64,000 nucleotides of DNA from R-RK-3 sp963834945 (GTDB lineage Bacteria; Pseudomonadota; Alphaproteobacteria; Rhizobiales; Rhodomicrobiaceae): the NCBI GenBank assembly GCA_963834945.1, contig CAWIDT010000011.1, positions 248,001-312,000 on the forward strand, written 5' to 3'. Below the pieces are notes generated by a model. The model saw only the letters and a program-made list of their open reading frames with translations. It made no database searches and had not been told where the DNA came from. The position numbers and the translations under genes were made by a program. Each line of letters opens with the position of its first letter. The stretch's first letter is position 1. This document shows positions 62,963 through 64,000 of the stretch, piece after piece.

Positions 62963-64000
62963 ATGGGATGGACGAAAACACCACGGAAATTCTTCGCCCC
63001 CCTGGCAATCGGCGCACCCGCTCCCATCCGCGAGCGAACCGCCCGGCTGGAGCGGATGATCCATTTTATTCCGCCCCATATCGAGAAGCTGCGCGGCCGT
63101 GCCGGCGAGATCGCCGCCCAGGTCGATGTCGTGCTAGGCAATCTGGAAGACGCCATCCCCGCCGACGCCAAGCAGGCGGCCCGTGCTGGCTTCATCGAAA
63201 TGGCGGCCGCCCATGATTTCGGCGGCACTGGGCTTTGGACACGCATTAATTGCCTGAACAGCCCGTGGGCGCTGGACGATCTCCTGGAAATCATTCCAGC
63301 CGTGGGCGGTAAGCTCGACGTGGTGATGCTGCCTAAGGTCGAAGGGCCGTGGGACATTCATTATCTCGACCAGCTTCTGGCGCAGCTTGAGGCTAAGAGC
63401 GGCATCGGCCGCCCGATCATGATTCACGCCATCCTGGAAACCCCCGAGGGCGTCAACAATATCGAGGCGATCGCGGCGGCCAGCCCGCGCATGCACGGCA
63501 TGAGCCTGGGGCCCGCCGATCTGGCAGCCTCGCGCGGCATGAAGACGACGCGTGTCGGCGGCGGTCATCCGGCCTACGGGGTGCTGGCGGATGCCGGTGA
63601 GGCGGGTGCGCCGCGCACCTTCTTCCAGCAGGATCTGTGGCATTACACGGTTGGGCGCATGGTGGATGCCTGTGCGGCCTATGGGCTGGACGCGTTTTAC
63701 GGCCCGTTCGGCGATTTTTCCGACCCGGACGCCTGCGAGGCCCAGTTCCGCAACGCCTTCCTGCAAGGCTGCGCCGGAGCGTGGTCGCTGCATCCGAGCC
63801 AGATCGCCATTGCCAAGCGGGTGTTCAGCCCCGATATCGCCGAAGTCGCCTTCGCGAAGAAGATCCTTGAGGCTATGCCTGACGGGACCGGCGCAGTGAT
63901 GATCGACGGCAAGATGCAGGACGACGCGACGTGGAAACAGGCAAAGGTCATCATCGACCGGGCAAAGCTCGTAGCCCGGAAAGATCCCGATCTTGCCACG
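62963..64000 (+). CDS. HpcH/HpaI aldolase/citrate lyase-family protein, malyl-CoA lyase-like (cut by window edge)
   Basis: The frame is open to the window end (346 codons). It begins MGWTKTPRKFFAPLAIG and shows the citrate-lyase-beta fold: LGNLEDAIPADAKQAAR near 59 (catalytic acid), LWTRINCLNSPWALDDLLE near 91, KLDVVMLPKVEGPWDIHYLD near 115 and MIHAILETPEGVNNIEAIAA near 148. The lyase signature MSLGPADLAASRGM is near 176. L-malyl-CoA or beta-methylmalyl-CoA cleavage (serine or ethylmalonyl-CoA pathway, 3-hydroxypropionate cycle) fits the family, but other substrates cannot be excluded. ATG 62963 follows GGAG. Confidence 0.8.
   Translation, partial: MGWTKTPRKFFAPLAIGAPAPIRERTARLERMIHFIPPHIEKLRGRAGEIAAQVDVVLGNLEDAIPADAKQAARAGFIEMAAAHDFGGTGLWTRINCLNSPWALDDLLEIIPAVGGKLDVVMLPKVEGPWDIHYLDQLLAQLEAKSGIGRPIMIHAILETPEGVNNIEAIAAASPRMHGMSLGPADLAASRGMKTTRVGGGHPAYGVLADAGEAGAPRTFFQQDLWHYTVGRMVDACAAYGLDAFYGPFGDFSDPDACEAQFRNAFLQGCAGAWSLHPSQIAIAKRVFSPDIAEVAFAKKILEAMPDGTGAVMIDGKMQDDATWKQAKVIIDRAKLVARKDPDLAT

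Noticed and set aside
1..64000. CRISPR array, prophage or integrated conjugative element
   Set aside because: No regularly spaced direct repeats, phage structural genes, integrase or conjugation genes were seen.

Overview
The window looks like chromosomal DNA of a GC-rich alphaproteobacterium, most likely a member of the Rhizobiales (Hyphomicrobiales). This is inferred from the 180-kDa type NAD-glutamate dehydrogenase, the porin type, the conserved hypothetical families, and interspersed repeats of the kind known from rhizobial genomes. No rRNA, tRNA or CRISPR array was found. PQQ synthesis genes and a malyl-CoA lyase-like gene at the right edge hint at one-carbon or acetyl-CoA/glyoxylate metabolism, but this is not proven.

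Layout. 0-3.7 kb: a secreted protein fragment, tiny genes, a LysR regulator, an AcuI-type reductase and a membrane hydrolase. 4-8.8 kb: the giant glutamate dehydrogenase. 8.9-20 kb: an MFS transporter, a foreign-looking Fic protein, FadD, a chemotaxis receptor, TrhO, pqqABC (without pqqD or pqqE) and a PfkB kinase. 20-24 kb: LigA, a UPF0173 hydrolase and RuvX. 24-28 kb: an AEC transporter, a methyltransferase and an ACC deaminase / PEP mutase-family / aminotransferase cluster. 28-35 kb: FumC, an EamA transporter and a repeat-rich accessory stretch (two DUF1801 genes, a broken AbiJ-like defence gene, a RAYT transposase flanked by REP sequences, an IS630 remnant). 35-44 kb: a six-gene acyl-CoA catabolic operon (SDR, APH-like kinase, acyl-CoA dehydrogenase, thiolase, acyl-CoA ligase, hydratase/dehydrogenase) divergent from an IclR regulator. 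Its gene set resembles 4-hydroxyacyl-CoA (levulinate-type) catabolism. 44.5-54 kb: a class A PBP, DUF1214/DUF1254 proteins, an aldehyde dehydrogenase, an unusual pentapeptide/J-domain protein and a porin. 54-60.6 kb: DsbB/YqaA and an imelysin-type iron operon. 61-64 kb: glnK-amtB and the malyl-CoA lyase-like gene.

Eight otherwise well-conserved genes are interrupted by frameshifts, and in seven the measured length is 3n+1. The pattern runs through housekeeping and operonic genes, so single-base insertion errors in the sequence are more likely than true gene decay. Only the AbiJ-like gene looks genuinely altered as well, because a REP/RAYT element forms its 3' end.
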